Assembly: GCA_013433145.1 (NCBI GenBank)
Contig: CM024183.1
Span: 6,035,703 to 6,099,702 of the forward strand
Source of the DNA: Ascaris suum
Lineage: Eukaryota > Nematoda > Chromadorea > Rhabditida > Ascarididae
Length of the DNA: 64,000 nucleotides
Reading direction: 5' to 3'
The stretch's first letter is position 1. Each line of letters starts with the position of its first letter. This document shows positions 11,621 through 29,900 of the stretch, in pieces. The notes below the pieces were generated by a model. That model saw nothing but the letters and a program-made list of their open reading frames with translations, was not told the origin of the DNA and made no database searches. The translations under genes and the position numbers were made by a program.

Positions 11621-12062
11621 AAAGTCAAACAAAGTAACTCGCAACTGAAGCAAAACCCGTCTTTTAAAATAGGATGCATAAAATATATGTTTTCAGTTGA
11701 AATCGCCATGTCACCACTATCCTTGTTTCCATCAGATCAACGCTCACATCGGAAAGGATTAAAAATGGAGTGGGCCAAAGGAAGCGAATCCCGAAAACCA
11801 CTTTTCAGCCATGTTTCAACAATCGTTTCCTTCCAGATACAAAGTCAACACAAAGTAACTCGCAACTAAAGCAAAACCGTTTTTTAAAATACGATGCATA
11901 AGAAATATGTTTTCAATTGAAATCGCCATGTCACCACCATCCTTCTTTCCATCACATCAATGCTCACATCGGAAAGGATTAAAAATGGAGTGGGCCAAAG
12001 GAAGCGAATCCCGAAAACCGCTTTTGAGCAATGTTTCAACAATCGTTTTTCCTTCCAGATAG
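11621..12062 (+). repeat. 221-bp tandem duplication
   Basis: Two adjacent units share AAAGTAACTCGCAACT, GAAATCGCCATGTCACCAC and GGAGTGGGCCAAAGGAAGCG, with about ten differences seen by eye. The unit starts are near 11625 and 11846. No conserved reading frame is evident; the two frames open here do not match a protein I know. Confidence 0.85.
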
Positions 12063-14064
12063 AGAGAAAAGGATACGGCAAGAGTTTCAGTTGCATTCAG
12101 CTAACTTCGCCTGTGAATGATTCTGCAGCTTATCGACCTAAACCTTCGCCTATTTTGTTCCATCGTGACAGTGAATAAATCCTCTCCTTTATAAGCTTGC
12201 TAGGTGCGAAGTTGCAAGCTGACAATCCCATATTACAGCATCGACGTCACCCTCCAATTCTTGTATAAGTGATTTCAACATTGAAAAATTCAGCTGTTCT
12301 TGCTTAGCAGGACGTCTATTTTTTCCGCGCTTGTCTTCGACTACTTAGACATAATTGAGAATATAGCAACACCTAGTTGCTGATGCGTCAAAAAGTGTAT
12401 TTTTTTCGGTTTCGAATAGATGAAACGAACAACGCTATTCTATATCCAAATAGAGTAGTTTTTGTTTGTTTCATTTTTCAAACTTTATTTTTCCGACATC
12501 AGCAAAAACTTTCATCAAAAGAAGCACGAGTGAGCGATTTTTTTTTTGGCGTTGATGGCCACATTTTGAAGGCACTATTTAAAAAAAAAAATTCATCATA
12601 TGAAAATGTGTATATGAGTGATTTTTGTGCATTTTTTCGTCGTCGTGTATGTTCAAGAGAAGCAGTGAACGGTTTGTTGACTTCAGTTTATAGCTTGAAA
12701 AATTTTCAGCTTTATATTTTACGTGTTAATGAAATTTCAATTCTTTCCAAATTCAAATTTATTCTGATTTTTTAAATCAATGTGAGCTTTGTCATTTTTG
12801 ATTATCGATTACACTTTCGCAGCCTGTTTACCGCATGAGACAACTTTCTCGTTGTACCGCATGGAAAAAATAGAAACAATTGATTCAAGGCATAAAGAAC
12901 TCTCCGCCTAGGCTCAAATAAATGTCGATAATAGGATGCATCTGGAAAGAATACAAATTTATAATTGTAATAAAAATTGAAACTAATTTCTGCGCAAAAC
13001 TCCAGGTAACACGAGAAATCCCGCTCTTCTTCTCCCCTTGTCGCGAACAAAAAAATGGAGGAGATAGAGTGTGTAAATGAAAATTCACCGCAGGCGAGGA
13101 CGTAATCCTAGAAGTTAAGTGAAGCCATCGTAGCGAAAGGAAGTGCCATCGTCGTAGCGAAGGGAAAGGCCGTCGTCGGAGCGGAGCGAAGTCCCTTGAA
13201 GTCAAGTGATGCCTCGTGTAGATCTGTTGCAAGCTTTTATCCAGTCGATTGCTCCGCCCTTGTCGGCTATTCAGTCCATTCGTTTGAATGGCGCATTTTT
13301 TGCTAAGAGGTGAGGCAGTGTATCGTTTCGGAAGGTGACGCCATTTTGACCAGAGATGGGTCGGCGGAAGCGTTACGAATGGAGATTCCGATGGAACGCG
13401 TCTCAATGGCGCCTTCGTTCTTTCTCTGCGCCGCCATGAATCACCGGTACTTTGCGATGATTCGCGACACCCCTCGCTCCCTCCAGCACCCCCCTCCCCC
13501 GCCACATGAAAAAATCGGAATTAGCTATAACATAATTTTATCGGCTGCCTTTGCATTAACTTTGTTGTTAGGCAGTTCGCGCATAATTCTCACGCAGTTC
13601 ATCGTGCGCAGTTGTTACTAGTACAGAGCTGCTCTGGCTCGAACAAGGTTGCGAGGATTTTTGAATTACAGGTTCTGACTGCTCAACTTTTTCGTACGGC
13701 TCAACTTCCCGAGTTTCTAGAACTATACTAAAACATTTTTTTTTTTGAAGATCTCTTGATGATGTCTATTTTCGCTCCGGTTTAGTTCCAAACTCTCCTT
13801 ACCGTATTAACACCTGTACGTGAAAAAAGACCAATGGAAATTTACTCTACTTTCATTAGAGCACTTCTGTGCTGCACCACTGAGTTTAGTGTTTAAAAAA
13901 TATTGTTTATTATTTGGCTGAGCGCAATGTTGACCATTTTTTATTGCTGCGGGCCGCATTTCAAAATTTCGTTGTTTCTCGTTGTCGTTTATTTTACATC
14001 ACTTCGTATTACAAGAGTACTCGGCAGCTTATGCAACTAGGAGTTGTTTTACCTATTTTGAGCC
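12063..14064. other. Intergenic, GC-rich island around 13.05-13.6 kb
   Basis: Contains the longest non-collagen open frame of the window (minus, 12885-13505), which is low-complexity and overlaps the short repeat at 13.1 kb. I do not call a gene here. Confidence 0.45.
13095..13200. repeat. Short GC-rich tandem repeat (CGTAGCGAAGG type)
   Basis: Three units of about 25 bp of the form GCCATCGTCGTAGCGAAGG lie in tandem. They sit inside a 206-codon open frame on the minus strand (12885-13505) that is Arg/Ser/Pro-rich and looks compositional. Confidence 0.5.
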
Positions 14065-14500
14065 GGTTATACGTGTTTTGCGGTAAGATGGCGATGATCA
14101 GAGTAATAATGCTGTTTGTTTGTTTATGCCCTTGAATGCGAGAAGCTTATTGCAGATTGATTTCGTTTAGCTTTCGCATGTCCTTTTGTGTTCCATTTTT
14201 ATGCAATTCCAGACTGCATCCCCTAATTTTGTGCAGAATTCATCATATGTCGTCGGTTACTAAAAAAAAGTCCCAAAAGCTATTTTTTTAAACGATTTTG
14301 TCATTTTCTTGTCTTCTTTAAGAAACGATTTTGTCATAACCTTCGGCATTACTGTTAAGAGCAGGAGTACGTTGAGAAAACAGTAAACAAGTAGATATTG
14401 TTTCCATTTATAGTTTACACAATACAAATATAAATGCAAAAATTATAATCTGAATAACACAACCGCTGTAGATAACTATTCAGTGCAGTATGATTGCCGT

Positions 14501-19408
<4,908 letters not shown>

Positions 19409-19828
19409 TGCGTTTTCAGTCTTGCATTTCAGAATCCACTTAATGGTTGATTAAACCATCGTGCTGAAATTTCCACTGGGTTATAGGATCGATCACTGAA
19501 CGGTTGATGCGCAAGTATTGTATATGCAGCATTAAATTTGTGGTGGAAAATTGCAATACAGTACAATCCATCGAAGAAGGTTATAAGCTTCCAAGGCGAA
19601 TGAAATTACTCACATTTGAAGCCGATCGAGTCGCAGCAAAACGACTATTTCGTAGATTTCTGGGAGTTTTAAGGTTGATTGAAATATGAATGCAATGTCT
19701 TGCTTATCGGTCATTTATTGGTTGCGTATGAAATCGGCTAGTGACATGAGGGTTTGCAAAAGCGCAGACCTTGTCAATCGTTCTAATATGCCGCTTCGTT
19801 GTTCAGAAAATTTAGCTGCGATCACATC

Positions 19829-20210
19829 GCCACTAATCCTGCCTTGAATAGCTTCCATTGAGGGTCATCCATAGAAGGAATAAGATTGCAAAGGACGTCG
19901 TTGAATCGCATAACTTTCTCTACGATTCATGGTTGCATTGATTCATTCGAGTTCAGAGATTTCAACGGTCTCATTTATTGAAAAACCTTTTCAAGCCTTT
20001 CATGTTATTAAATTTCTGTTGAATTGTTTTACCCTTTTTAATCTTCATTACTATCGCAATATTATAAATTAGTGAGAATTCCTTGCCTTTCTCACTTACC
20101 TCATTTCATTCATGCAATGTACCTTGTACGTTTCATTCACGTAGCCTTTGTCAATGTTCATACTAATTTCTATCTGTTTGTTCACTATGTTATTCGTGTA
20201 TATATTTCCA
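19829..20210 (+). repeat. Dispersed repeat, copy A
   Basis: Aligns in opposite orientation with 26565-26934. Shared landmarks include GGTTGCATTGATTCATTCGA and CTCATTTCATTCATGCAAT. No protein is evident; probably an old non-autonomous element or segmental copy. Confidence 0.75.
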
Positions 20211-21450
20211 CTGCTAGTCGCACTTTTCTTTATCATTCTGAATAGACATTTCGACAATAATTCGTCAGTATTTTCACATTCGTTGTGAAAAATTTGATCT
20301 TTTTAAAGGTCTTTCCTCGGCATTTTATGTAATAGTTCCTATGTTAGCATATTCTCACGGTGAGACATCATTAAATATGAGGATAATAAAAATGGGCATG
20401 TCAACATTGATCAATTAATCTCAGGTGTAAACATTCATGGTGCAACTAAGAGCCAGAGTTGAGATGTAATGCCTAATGTGAGTAGCTAAGATGCGAGCAT
20501 ATCATACTGTAGCTAAAATCGTACCGCTGAGACATTTTGAAGGTGTGAACATATGTGAGAAAAGTCTTTCATCATCGCTGCTTTATCCTCATGTGAAGAA
20601 CTTTCAGTTTTTTATTATGTGTTTTCTTGTTTGAAATAAAACATGAAATCATGGTCAGACGTCAAGTTTCTCTAACATACAGTGTCTGTTTATTGCCCAA
20701 TGTAATAGTAGAAAAGCCTAGATATTTTCAAATGTTGTTTTCCATATAAATATGAAACTTCTCGATGACGATTGATTGTGGTAGGATTTATGCGGACGCA
20801 AAGGTTTGTGGCTGAGAATACCGTACACATTTTGTCTCAAGCCGGTATTGCTCGGTCCCACCTTCCAAATCCCCTGTACATTTTGTACCTGTGAACGAGC
20901 TTCCCATTAGTAACATATAGTAGAGATTCATCCTCACCTATTGCAAAAATTTCGTTCTGGCAAGATTCCAATGTTACACTTAGAAAGCAATTGCTTCTCT
21001 CACTATTACTAGCAGTTCACAATTCACCAATGAAAACTGACTGCTGAGATGATAATCATAAATTGAATAAGTGAGTAAATAATAATACATTGAACGATAG
21101 CTTCCGCTCACAGTGATGCGCAATGTTAGCATTGGATTTCTTCGTTGGCTTCTTTAAACATCATTAGTTTTCCTAATCGAAATTTGAACGAATTTCGCTA
21201 GATCATCTCGATCAAGATAATAGTGAAAAGACTATGAAAAAATGTAATGCCAATGCATTGATTTCATTGATCTCTTGTCGATTTCTTCAGAGAATGTTTA
21301 ACTGTAGGTTCGCATTTATAGTAGTGAACGATGATTGCCTCGTATTTCTCACACAGTGCGATGTTCTAAAAAACGATTGCGAGGAATGCTTTATTTCGTT
21401 TATGATTGAGTTTTACTACGATAGCTAGCACAACGTGACAGTAGTGCTGG
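20211..21450. other. Intergenic, 3' side of collagen 1
   Basis: AT-rich sequence with no supported gene. Confidence 0.5.
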
Positions 21451-21605
21451 CTTATTCGTAAACATAGTATGACCGTCGACCGGTTGCTATAAACAACAAT
21501 GCAGATGGAAATTTCTTGGAAACATTGGTGCAACACTGCCAAATGATCGTAAGCTTGAGACTAGTGAAAAGAAGTTCGAGCTTAGGATCACTCTCAGAAG
21601 AGCAC

Positions 21606-23490
21606 TTAATATCCTGGGGCAGTTCTGGGCGGTGGGCAGTGGTCGCAGCTTCCTTTCGGTCCCTCTGGTCCAGCCTCTCCTTGCTCCCCATTCGGGCCAT
21701 CTTGCCCGTTGGTTCCGTCCTTTCCATTTTCGCCCGGAGGTCCGCGTGGACCCTTGCGGCCAGGGTTGCCATCGCGACCATCGGGTCCTTTCTCGCCGGG
21801 AGGTCCCATCTCTCCTGGAGGTCCCATTGGTCCTGGAGGTCCCGGCACCTACAAGATTTATAGCGATGAACGCTGCGGGCAGTGAAATCTAAGAAAAAAA
21901 ACATCTTTCCTTGATGGGGCTCAGAGGTGACCATAGAAGTAATAACTAAAAAAGCATTCAGCCGACAAACCTACCCAAATCTTGAAGAAGGGCTCACCTC
22001 GTGCTGAACACCAGGTCGTCCTGGCTCGCCAGCTGGTCCTTGTTCTCCGCGGGGTCCTTTTGGTCCAACTGGGCCCGGTCGTCCGAGTGGTCCTGGAGGT
22101 CCCATTGGTCCATCAGGTCCTCTCTCTCCTGGTGGTCCACGAGGTCCTTTAGGTCCTGGTCGTCCTGGAGGTCCTGGTGGGCCTTCGGGACAGTTGAAGC
22201 ACCAGTCTTTCTCGGTTGGCTGCAATAGTTATAGCTAATAGAAGGAACAGGTTGTGCAGAGCGGTTACGTATGCTCCCATGTTTTTAAATATTGTAGTGT
22301 TATTAGTCAGTATGCCCACTGATCGAAGTAGAAGATCAGACGAACTTTCTAACTACTTCTAGGAGATCACAGACGCATAGGATAACACAATTTCTCATCT
22401 TGCTCTTCAGAATGTGCGGCTAATACGCCATACCACAGCAGAGCTGTTTTTGACGAAGGCTACATGCAATAGTCTTTTGATCATTGTGGTCGGATAGAAA
22501 GCAGCATACCTTCTGTCCTTCCTCAGCGTCACGACCGTTTGGTCCAGGCTTTCCTGGCTTGCCATCACGGCCGTCCTCGCCGTCAGGACCTGGTGGGCCA
22601 GGTGGTCCAGCTGGGCCAATACCACAGCTGCAGCACTGGTATGATGCCTGACGCTTTTCTCTCTCAACCTTGTTAGCGGTGCGCGAGTGCTCCAGCTGCA
22701 ATGGAACATCTAGCAAATTTTTTCCGTCTAAGAAACGAAGTCTTTTAAAGTCTTTAAAATTACACACTGACAGTTTCAAGTCACTTGTGTGCACTAAAAC
22801 GTTCTTGCGAATGCTGGAAGGAGGTATACAATCGGCGAATTTGCTGCGTACGAGTATACGAGTGTCGTTCTTTCTTCTCACATGTTTATTTTCGCTCCTC
22901 CCAGGCTACCTGATTTTTTTTCCTGCACTGTCACAACAAGTGAGGGCTCGCTGCTTCTAAACTGACTTGATGTGGAATCAGCTTAAGATTACCTACAGTT
23001 GGAAGGGGAGGCTGAGGTATTCTTTGCCTTGTTTTCTCCCTTCTTTTCTCTTATTTCAGAAAAGAGTAAATGCGTTCTCATCGTGACTTTGACATTCACC
23101 TTCGCTTGACATAAAGCTAGATTGTCCATAAACCGCCGAAGGGAGTAGTCAAGGCAATGCGCAAAGCGCCTTATGACTTGAGAATTCGATGTGATTGATT
23201 TCAATGCCTTGTTTTTTTCCATAGTTTTCCTGCTGTAATAGCATTCACTTAGGTGATTGTTAAATTACCTTTGTATACTCTCCGCGGAGTGATACAGCTC
23301 GAGTTCTGCAGAAACTGATCTCGTCTAGCAGGTTCGACTGCACGTTCTGCATATAGGTGCAGAGCATTGGCACACAGATGATGGCAACCAATGTCGCCAC
23401 GGTAGAAACGGCAACCCCACAGAAGGCAAGACGCTTCATACCCTCTGCCTCGATGAGGCATTGCTTTGGATCGTCCGAGTCGATCGCCAT
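21606..23490 (-). CDS. Cuticle collagen 1 (four exons, 290 aa)
   Basis: Exons on the minus strand are 23490-23269, 22695-22510, 22219-21998 and 21848-21606 (222, 186, 222, 243 nt, all phase 0, GT-AG). Residues 19-46 form the hydrophobic signal/anchor in the conserved N-terminal block that ends [12 protein letters not shown] at residues 86-89 is a subtilisin-type processing site, as used to mature nematode cuticle collagens. Cysteine clusters are CCSC (95-98), CFNC (143-146) and CDHC (278-281), separating Gly-X-Y blocks at about 100-132, 149-209 and 212-276. The C-terminus [13 protein letters not shown] and the cluster spacing fit the group 1 (col-8-like) cuticle collagens; I cannot name an orthologue. 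The product would trimerise, be secreted by the hypodermis and be cross-linked into the cuticle. Unlike its sisters it has Cys at position 11. An acceptor TTTTCAG sits one base before the ATG. No AATAAA follows; AATAAG at 21451-21456 is the nearest candidate. Confidence 0.95.
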
Positions 23491-23491
23491 G

Positions 23492-23498
23492 CTGAAAA
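23492..23498 (-). promoter_or_regulatory. 3' splice acceptor one base before the collagen 1 ATG
   Basis: The minus strand reads GTTTTCAG, one base, then ATG. The site is shared in position by all four collagen genes and fits spliced-leader addition with an almost absent 5' leader. Confidence 0.6.
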
Positions 23499-26400
23499 CG
23501 TCGAACGACTTTATTCTCACTACTACGTTTGAAGTATATGTAATAGAATTTCGCGACAAGTAAATACATCATAAATCTTATGCAATCGCACTTATTAAAT
23601 GAATTCGAACTATGTAAGCTCTTCGAACATGTCCTTAATGGGAAACATCCGGGTTTACTTAATGGTGCTATTTAGGTTTACTACTTCATGGTGAATTCCT
23701 ACCTTTACGTTTTTCATCGCTAACTTTTCATCCTTATTCCAACATGTACTTTGCCAGGCTTTTTACCTCAAACCCCGCTTCCGAACGCAGGTCTTGTGTC
23801 CATTGTACAGGTTCCATAAAATATATGTCCACATTTATTGCTTTTGATCAACAACAAATATTTATTTAAGTTTTATTGCTCGAGTCATTCAATTTCGTCA
23901 AAATTGCTGCAAATTTTGTTGCTTATGTCGGCGGGAATAAGTGAATTGTTGAGCACGTACAACGATTCGTATTCCCAATATCCTTAGTAAAATGGAATGT
24001 AGACGATGAACAAATTTCCCAAGAGGCTTATCACCATATAATATTGTTTAGCAGATAATATACGGTTTGCCCAATTGGTCCATTCAAATTAACTTTTCAT
24101 TAGAATAAAACAATGTATCTTCATATAGAATGAATTATAATTGGCGAATAAATCAAACGAGAACAGCGTCTTAATGATACAATTTCAACAAATGATAAAT
24201 TGCAAACATCTAATAAGATGAATGCGAAAAATAAGAAGTACAACACTGTGAATGAACGAACCCCAGTTGCACTTATATAGAAGTTGAAGTAAAACGGCCG
24301 AGTTGGTGTGACATTTTCGCATCAGCGTGCTCAATCATTTTATGAATAGCGTAAAAAACTCACTGATCTCATGCACAACGTAATGTTTAGTGAACGTTTA
24401 TGCAAAGGGCGTGCAAAACGAGCATGTAAAGTTTGTTGAAGCCGGTTTTGAATTACGCGTATACATGTATTTTTTTCAAATTGTCGGTTTGCTCTGTCTT
24501 TTAGAATTTCACTTAGTGTTGTTTTTTTTTTTTCACTTCCTCATTATGGGAATCGATTGGATGCAATGAATTTTTTAAAATTTCATATGGAATAAGCGAT
24601 ATAGTGACTTATACTTAATTGAGATCGAATAATAGTTATCGGTAGAGAAATTGTACTTCATATGCCTTCGAATAAGATCATAGTAAATAAAGATCACATA
24701 CAAATCAAGCTCTGCTTTGTGATGCTAACGCAATATTGCATAGCTTGACTCATAGAACTTAGAGAATCACAAGTAAAAAATGATGAAAACGTAGAAAGAA
24801 AAATTATATAGGTTGATCAATTGTTCCTATTTGAACTCATCACGAGTGTCCATCTTAAATAAACATAAACAAAATCTTCAAATTTTTTCATCACTTTGTA
24901 AAACCTCATAGTAATGTTCCAATTTGATTTTTTGGAATTAAAAAAAAAAATGAAATTTAGAGTGTTTTTTCAAAAGATCGATTTACATTATAGTATTGTA
25001 ATAACCGAAACAAATTAAGAATATTCTCTGAGAGAGATATTCGCTCATTACAGGAGTGTAAAAATGTTCAACGACAGGTGCTTAATTTTCCTACCTGGTT
25101 TTGCATTTACTCTATGATACTAACGTTGTGATTGGTAATTTTTCTTCGACTGCTTTTTGACGCTTGTCTTGTAACATTACTCAATGCTGTGATGAAATGA
25201 CATTGTTTGATTTTGATGCGGACGTTATGTTGCAAAAAAAAAAATCAATGAAATTTTTTTTAACTACTGAAAGTTTTTGAACGATATGTATGAGCATTTC
25301 TTCTAATGAGTCTGCGGGTAAAAGGAAATATACCCGATCGTATGATCTCAGTTTTCCTAAATAGACTAAAACAAATTTATTGTGAGTGGAAAAATTAACG
25401 AAAAATTTCCAAAAAAAAAACGATGAAAAGTTTTTCATTGTTGTTTTAGGCAAGCAATGATCACACGATCACAAGCCGCACTATTTACCCCTCAATTATA
25501 TTTAAGTCGGCTTGATTCCACTGCATCAACAAATCAACATCACTAGTTGTATTTAAAAATAATAACTCATGGTTCATTCGTTAATAAATATGAGAAAATG
25601 TTAGTGAATATAATATTAAGCAATATTTTAAGCAACAATAATAAGCAGTTCAATATTGCATACATATGAAAACCGGAAATCCATAAACTCACAAAGAGGC
25701 ATCTCTTAAGTGATCATCGACAAGTTCGTGGTCGAGGGACATTTTATTCACTTTGGTCTATTTCATTATGAAGTACGGAGAGAAAGATAGTTTCGTATTT
25801 TTGTTCATTCCATTCCTTTTTCAACTTTAGTTTGCAATCGCAATCCAGCAATATCAATCATTTTTTTTTTGAATCACTTCTCCAAGACAACAGGATGACC
25901 TTATCTGTAAATCTGCTTTCTAACGTCAATACTTGAAGGAGGAAAAACACTCGCAGTGGTCATTTATCATCAGCTATTCGCTAACTTAGAGGAAAAAAGT
26001 GGTGAAACGTATCAAAAGAGTTAGCACGATGTATGCTTTCGTTTTCCGTTCGAACAAAAACTTTCCTAAGTTGAAATAAAAAATAAAATATGTTGAATAA
26101 TTCGAATATTTTACAGATTCATTCACTCATATAAACATTTTCAAAATATGTCGTATTTTTCGACGAATTGCCGACATGAAATTATCATGCAAAAAGTGTT
26201 GAATGAATGAAAATTTCGACACTTCTGAATACCAAAAAAAATCTTTCCAGTTTCGCTGATTGAGTGCGGATAATGATTTCAAGATTCCTTTATTTGCAAT
26301 AAAATTGTTCGCTCTAAATTTAGCGATTTCCGGTTTTGAAACTGCTACATAGACAAAGGGATATGCATATACGTTGATATACATGAAATCATAGATGCAA

Positions 26401-26564
26401 TATTGTCATAATGCAAAATGCAACTTGAAATTGCAAATTTACAGAAACGCATAACGTGTAGCGATGGTTTAGTTTTTTTTTTTGCAAGTATTGCAAAACG
26501 CATTATGGAACAGTAATCGTATCGCATTGAACACATTATTTAAGTGAAAAAAAAAGAAAATTAC

Positions 26565-26934
26565 GAAATGCAATGGAAATGTGTACACGAATAACATAGT
26601 GACCAAATACATTTCAAACATCGTGTAGGCAGCAATATTGACAAGGAATTATACAAGGTCAATTGCATGAATGAAATGAGGTATGTGAGAGAGTCAAGGA
26701 ATACGTATTTATAATATGTGCGATAGGAACAAAAATCTAAAAGAGTAAAAGAATTGAACAGAAAATTAATTGAAAAGGGTTTTTAACGATTGAAGTCGTT
26801 GAATTCTCTTAATTCGAATGAATCAATGCAACTATGAATCATTGCAAAAAAATTATGCGATTCGGCGATATCCTTTGCAATCTTATTCGTTCTATGAAGA
26901 CCTGTAAAGGAAAAACATTCAAGACACTATTAGT
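26565..26934 (-). repeat. Dispersed repeat, copy B
   Basis: Reverse-complement partner of 19829-20210, diverged by scattered substitutions and small gaps. It lies in a gene-poor stretch. Confidence 0.75.
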
Positions 26935-29900
26935 GAAGTACGTTTTGCATAATAGCTTATGTTTGTGACCACTTCTTTTGCGGTCCTCAACGAATGAGAA
27001 AACACTTCAATATACCGGAATATTCCATTGCTATATTGTAGTATGATCGAAAATCTTCAATCGATTCGTGTAGTGAGGAGAAAGAATTTCAGGAAGTAAT
27101 TCGTAGAAAGCCACATGGATGAAATGTTCTTATACCCTTAAAAAATTTGAAATCTAGAAGAGATAGAAGGACCACACTTTTATGCAATACTCATGCATCG
27201 ATCGACAATGCATAACGCCCATAAACCGAACGCTAGATTTCGATAGAGTAATTTTGCAGAGTTCAGAGAATTTTTTCAACATTGAAGACTCGATGCAATG
27301 CCATTTTAGAACAATGCAAAGTCAAGTATAAATCGGAATTAATTGCAACATCAAAATCACACATATCATTGTCGGTAGATGCTAAGACTGAAAGGTTTAT
27401 TAGAAAATAGCCTGTAAGTATTGAAGAGATTGTCGAAAGCATAGTTGCATTTGTTGATAGATGTGTCAATGGTTTCAACCGGAATTCATTAAAGTCATTA
27501 TTATGATCATCTCGCACTAAATTTCCAGTTCATAAATTTCATTTTAAAGTTTACAAACAGAACACGATCACTTATGAATGCAACGAATTTATACGTAGTT
27601 CACAAACGTTTCACAAAGCGGCATAAAACATTCATAAGATGATAGTAAGTGCATTGGGATCGTTGAGAACATTTAACTAGAAAATATATCTCTTTATTTG
27701 TTGATTATTCATAGAAATGCTTGCTAAAAGCATATTTTCCATGTCAAATCTTCTAATGTGCAATTGTGTCCTAACGAACTGACTGATTCTGCCAAAGAAC
27801 CAGAAAGATATTGTTGACGATGTATGTGAAATTTTTCGACTAACAGTGATGAACATGAGCCTACTTCAAGAAACAGTGGGCAAAAATTACTTCAAGCATT
27901 TGGATATATCTGATGAAATGGTGAGGCTTTTATCATCACTGATACATATTTTCGATCTGGCTAACTATTGGAATGCACTCGTTCGACTAGAGTGGATTGG
28001 TACACAGGGAAAGTGGAAGAGTTCTTCTTATGCAAGGTAAACATCGACACGTGGGCCTACCTTTGCGATGCTCATTTCCAGCCAGAGTGGATCGTCACTC
28101 GCCTCCATTAATGGAGAGCTGGTCCATTCTTGAACGTACAAGCCCATATGGCCATGGGGCTTGAAATGTTTTCACTTGAATTGTCATGGTATACTAAATA
28201 AGCTAAGCAGTTTGAACGTTTGGCTAAACTATAAAACATCAAATAATGATGTGATGGTTGAAACGTGGCTTGATGATCGGGATCTTGGTGCGATAAATAT
28301 CGTGGACTCGTTTTATTCCGACCTTTCATAACAATAGCTTGTTTCCACCAAAGAGATTGGGATGCCACAGTTTTAGTTGGAAAGAAAGTGGAAACCTCAA
28401 AACTTTATTCTATTGTTCGATTTATTCCACTCCATTTCAAGCTTTATTTCATTCCTTTTTTTTTGAAATCATTAGGGCGCATAACTGCAAGTTACTATGC
28501 AATGAACTGCAAAACGGACAAATCAACTAAACGTTTGAATGCAGTGTTCAATCGACGTCTTTTTGACTCATCGTCGATCGTCGCCAAAGGATTGAATTCC
28601 ACTTCAAACTTGGTTGAACATGCGAACTGCAGCAATCCATTCAGCGATTTCCATGGGTGGAGTGGTCTAACAACTCGGTATATGGGCCAACCAGTGGTAA
28701 ATACCGTTGATTTTCTTATCACGATTAATTTATATATAATTTCCTTTTCATTTATGTAACCAATATTTTTATTAGTTGGTAAATTTTTATTTGTTTCATT
28801 TTTTTCTCCTGTCAAAGAAGAACTGCTGTCGGTTTCGTTGTTGAACTTTCCAAAATTTGCATTTCAATATGCGTGTTTCTTATACGCATTAGGATGTTTA
28901 TTTTGAGGGCATATTTAATGTCGATTAAATAGAATAATAAACCTTCTTCTTGCTATGTTTCTTAGCAGTAATTACCTGAGCGCATCCAAAATGAGTGATC
29001 CACTCACTAGTATATAACAGCCCCTCTCCTCTCTCTTAAAAAAATACTTCTAAGATTTAAAAAAAAATATCAGCTGTGGTCGCCACATTTCTCATCGGAT
29101 GGATACTGAGATTATACACAACGGTACGTTCTGAAGTATGAAAAACATGTGAGTAACGTATAACTCATTTTTGCAATATTATATCATTTTATAAATGCAT
29201 TAATGAAAATTTAAATTCAAACATATTTGAGAATGCCTAGAGAGATAAATCAGCTCAAATGTGTTAACGGCTGTTATATTTGTCAATTGTTTGGAGGGAT
29301 ATATATGAAAGTTACAGTCGTATTTCGTTAAAATTTTTCAATTCGCAACAGAATTCTTCTTGATGAATTGACCTCTGAACTTTATATGCAAAGTTCTTTA
29401 TGAACTCAATCATCATTTTCACTCTTCAACGCATGCCATTTTTTTTTCTTCAAGCATTTGTTACTGATCTCTACTATCGTTAATTTTTTTTTATTTCCAA
29501 TCGTAACCTTTAATTCTTGCATGATTCACTTAATTTAGAGGACTACCATTAGAGATCAACTTCTAAAGAAAGGTTCTATGAACAGTCCTTTCTAATTGTA
29601 GGTGTGTTTCTTTCGCATTTTCGATTTGCATAACACTAGAAATTATCATAAGAGTTCTCTCAGTGAACACTTTTCAAGTACTGACCCCTTAGTTGTTCCA
29701 ATTAATTTCATTCTTTCAACGGGTAGTCGACAATTTCTGAACTAGTTTCATGTTGCATTGATTGAGTGGAAGTGTTGAATTCCACTTGCCAAATTGATAC
29801 TGTTTAAGTGATTATGTAATAGTTTTATGCCAGAATTAGTAGGAGATTATGCAAATAATGCATCAAGTGTTATGACATGCGAATAAATGTATTATTCTGC

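Noticed and set aside
12885..13505. 206-codon minus-strand open frame, the longest outside collagen
   Set aside because: Arg/Ser/Pro-rich, low complexity, overlaps short GC-rich repeats, and a large plus-strand frame is open in the same place; composition explains it.
27950..28100. Peptide with YLCDAHFQPEW resembling the CxxHF part of a THAP zinc finger
   Set aside because: Only one short motif fits, the upstream cysteine pair is not in the same frame and a stop follows soon after; not enough to call a gene or transposase remnant.
28476..28697. Exon-like frame starting SLGRITASYYAMN after a CATTAG acceptor, reminiscent of a helicase-associated motif
   Set aside because: The similarity covers about ten residues and the rest does not continue it; the minus strand is also open here.
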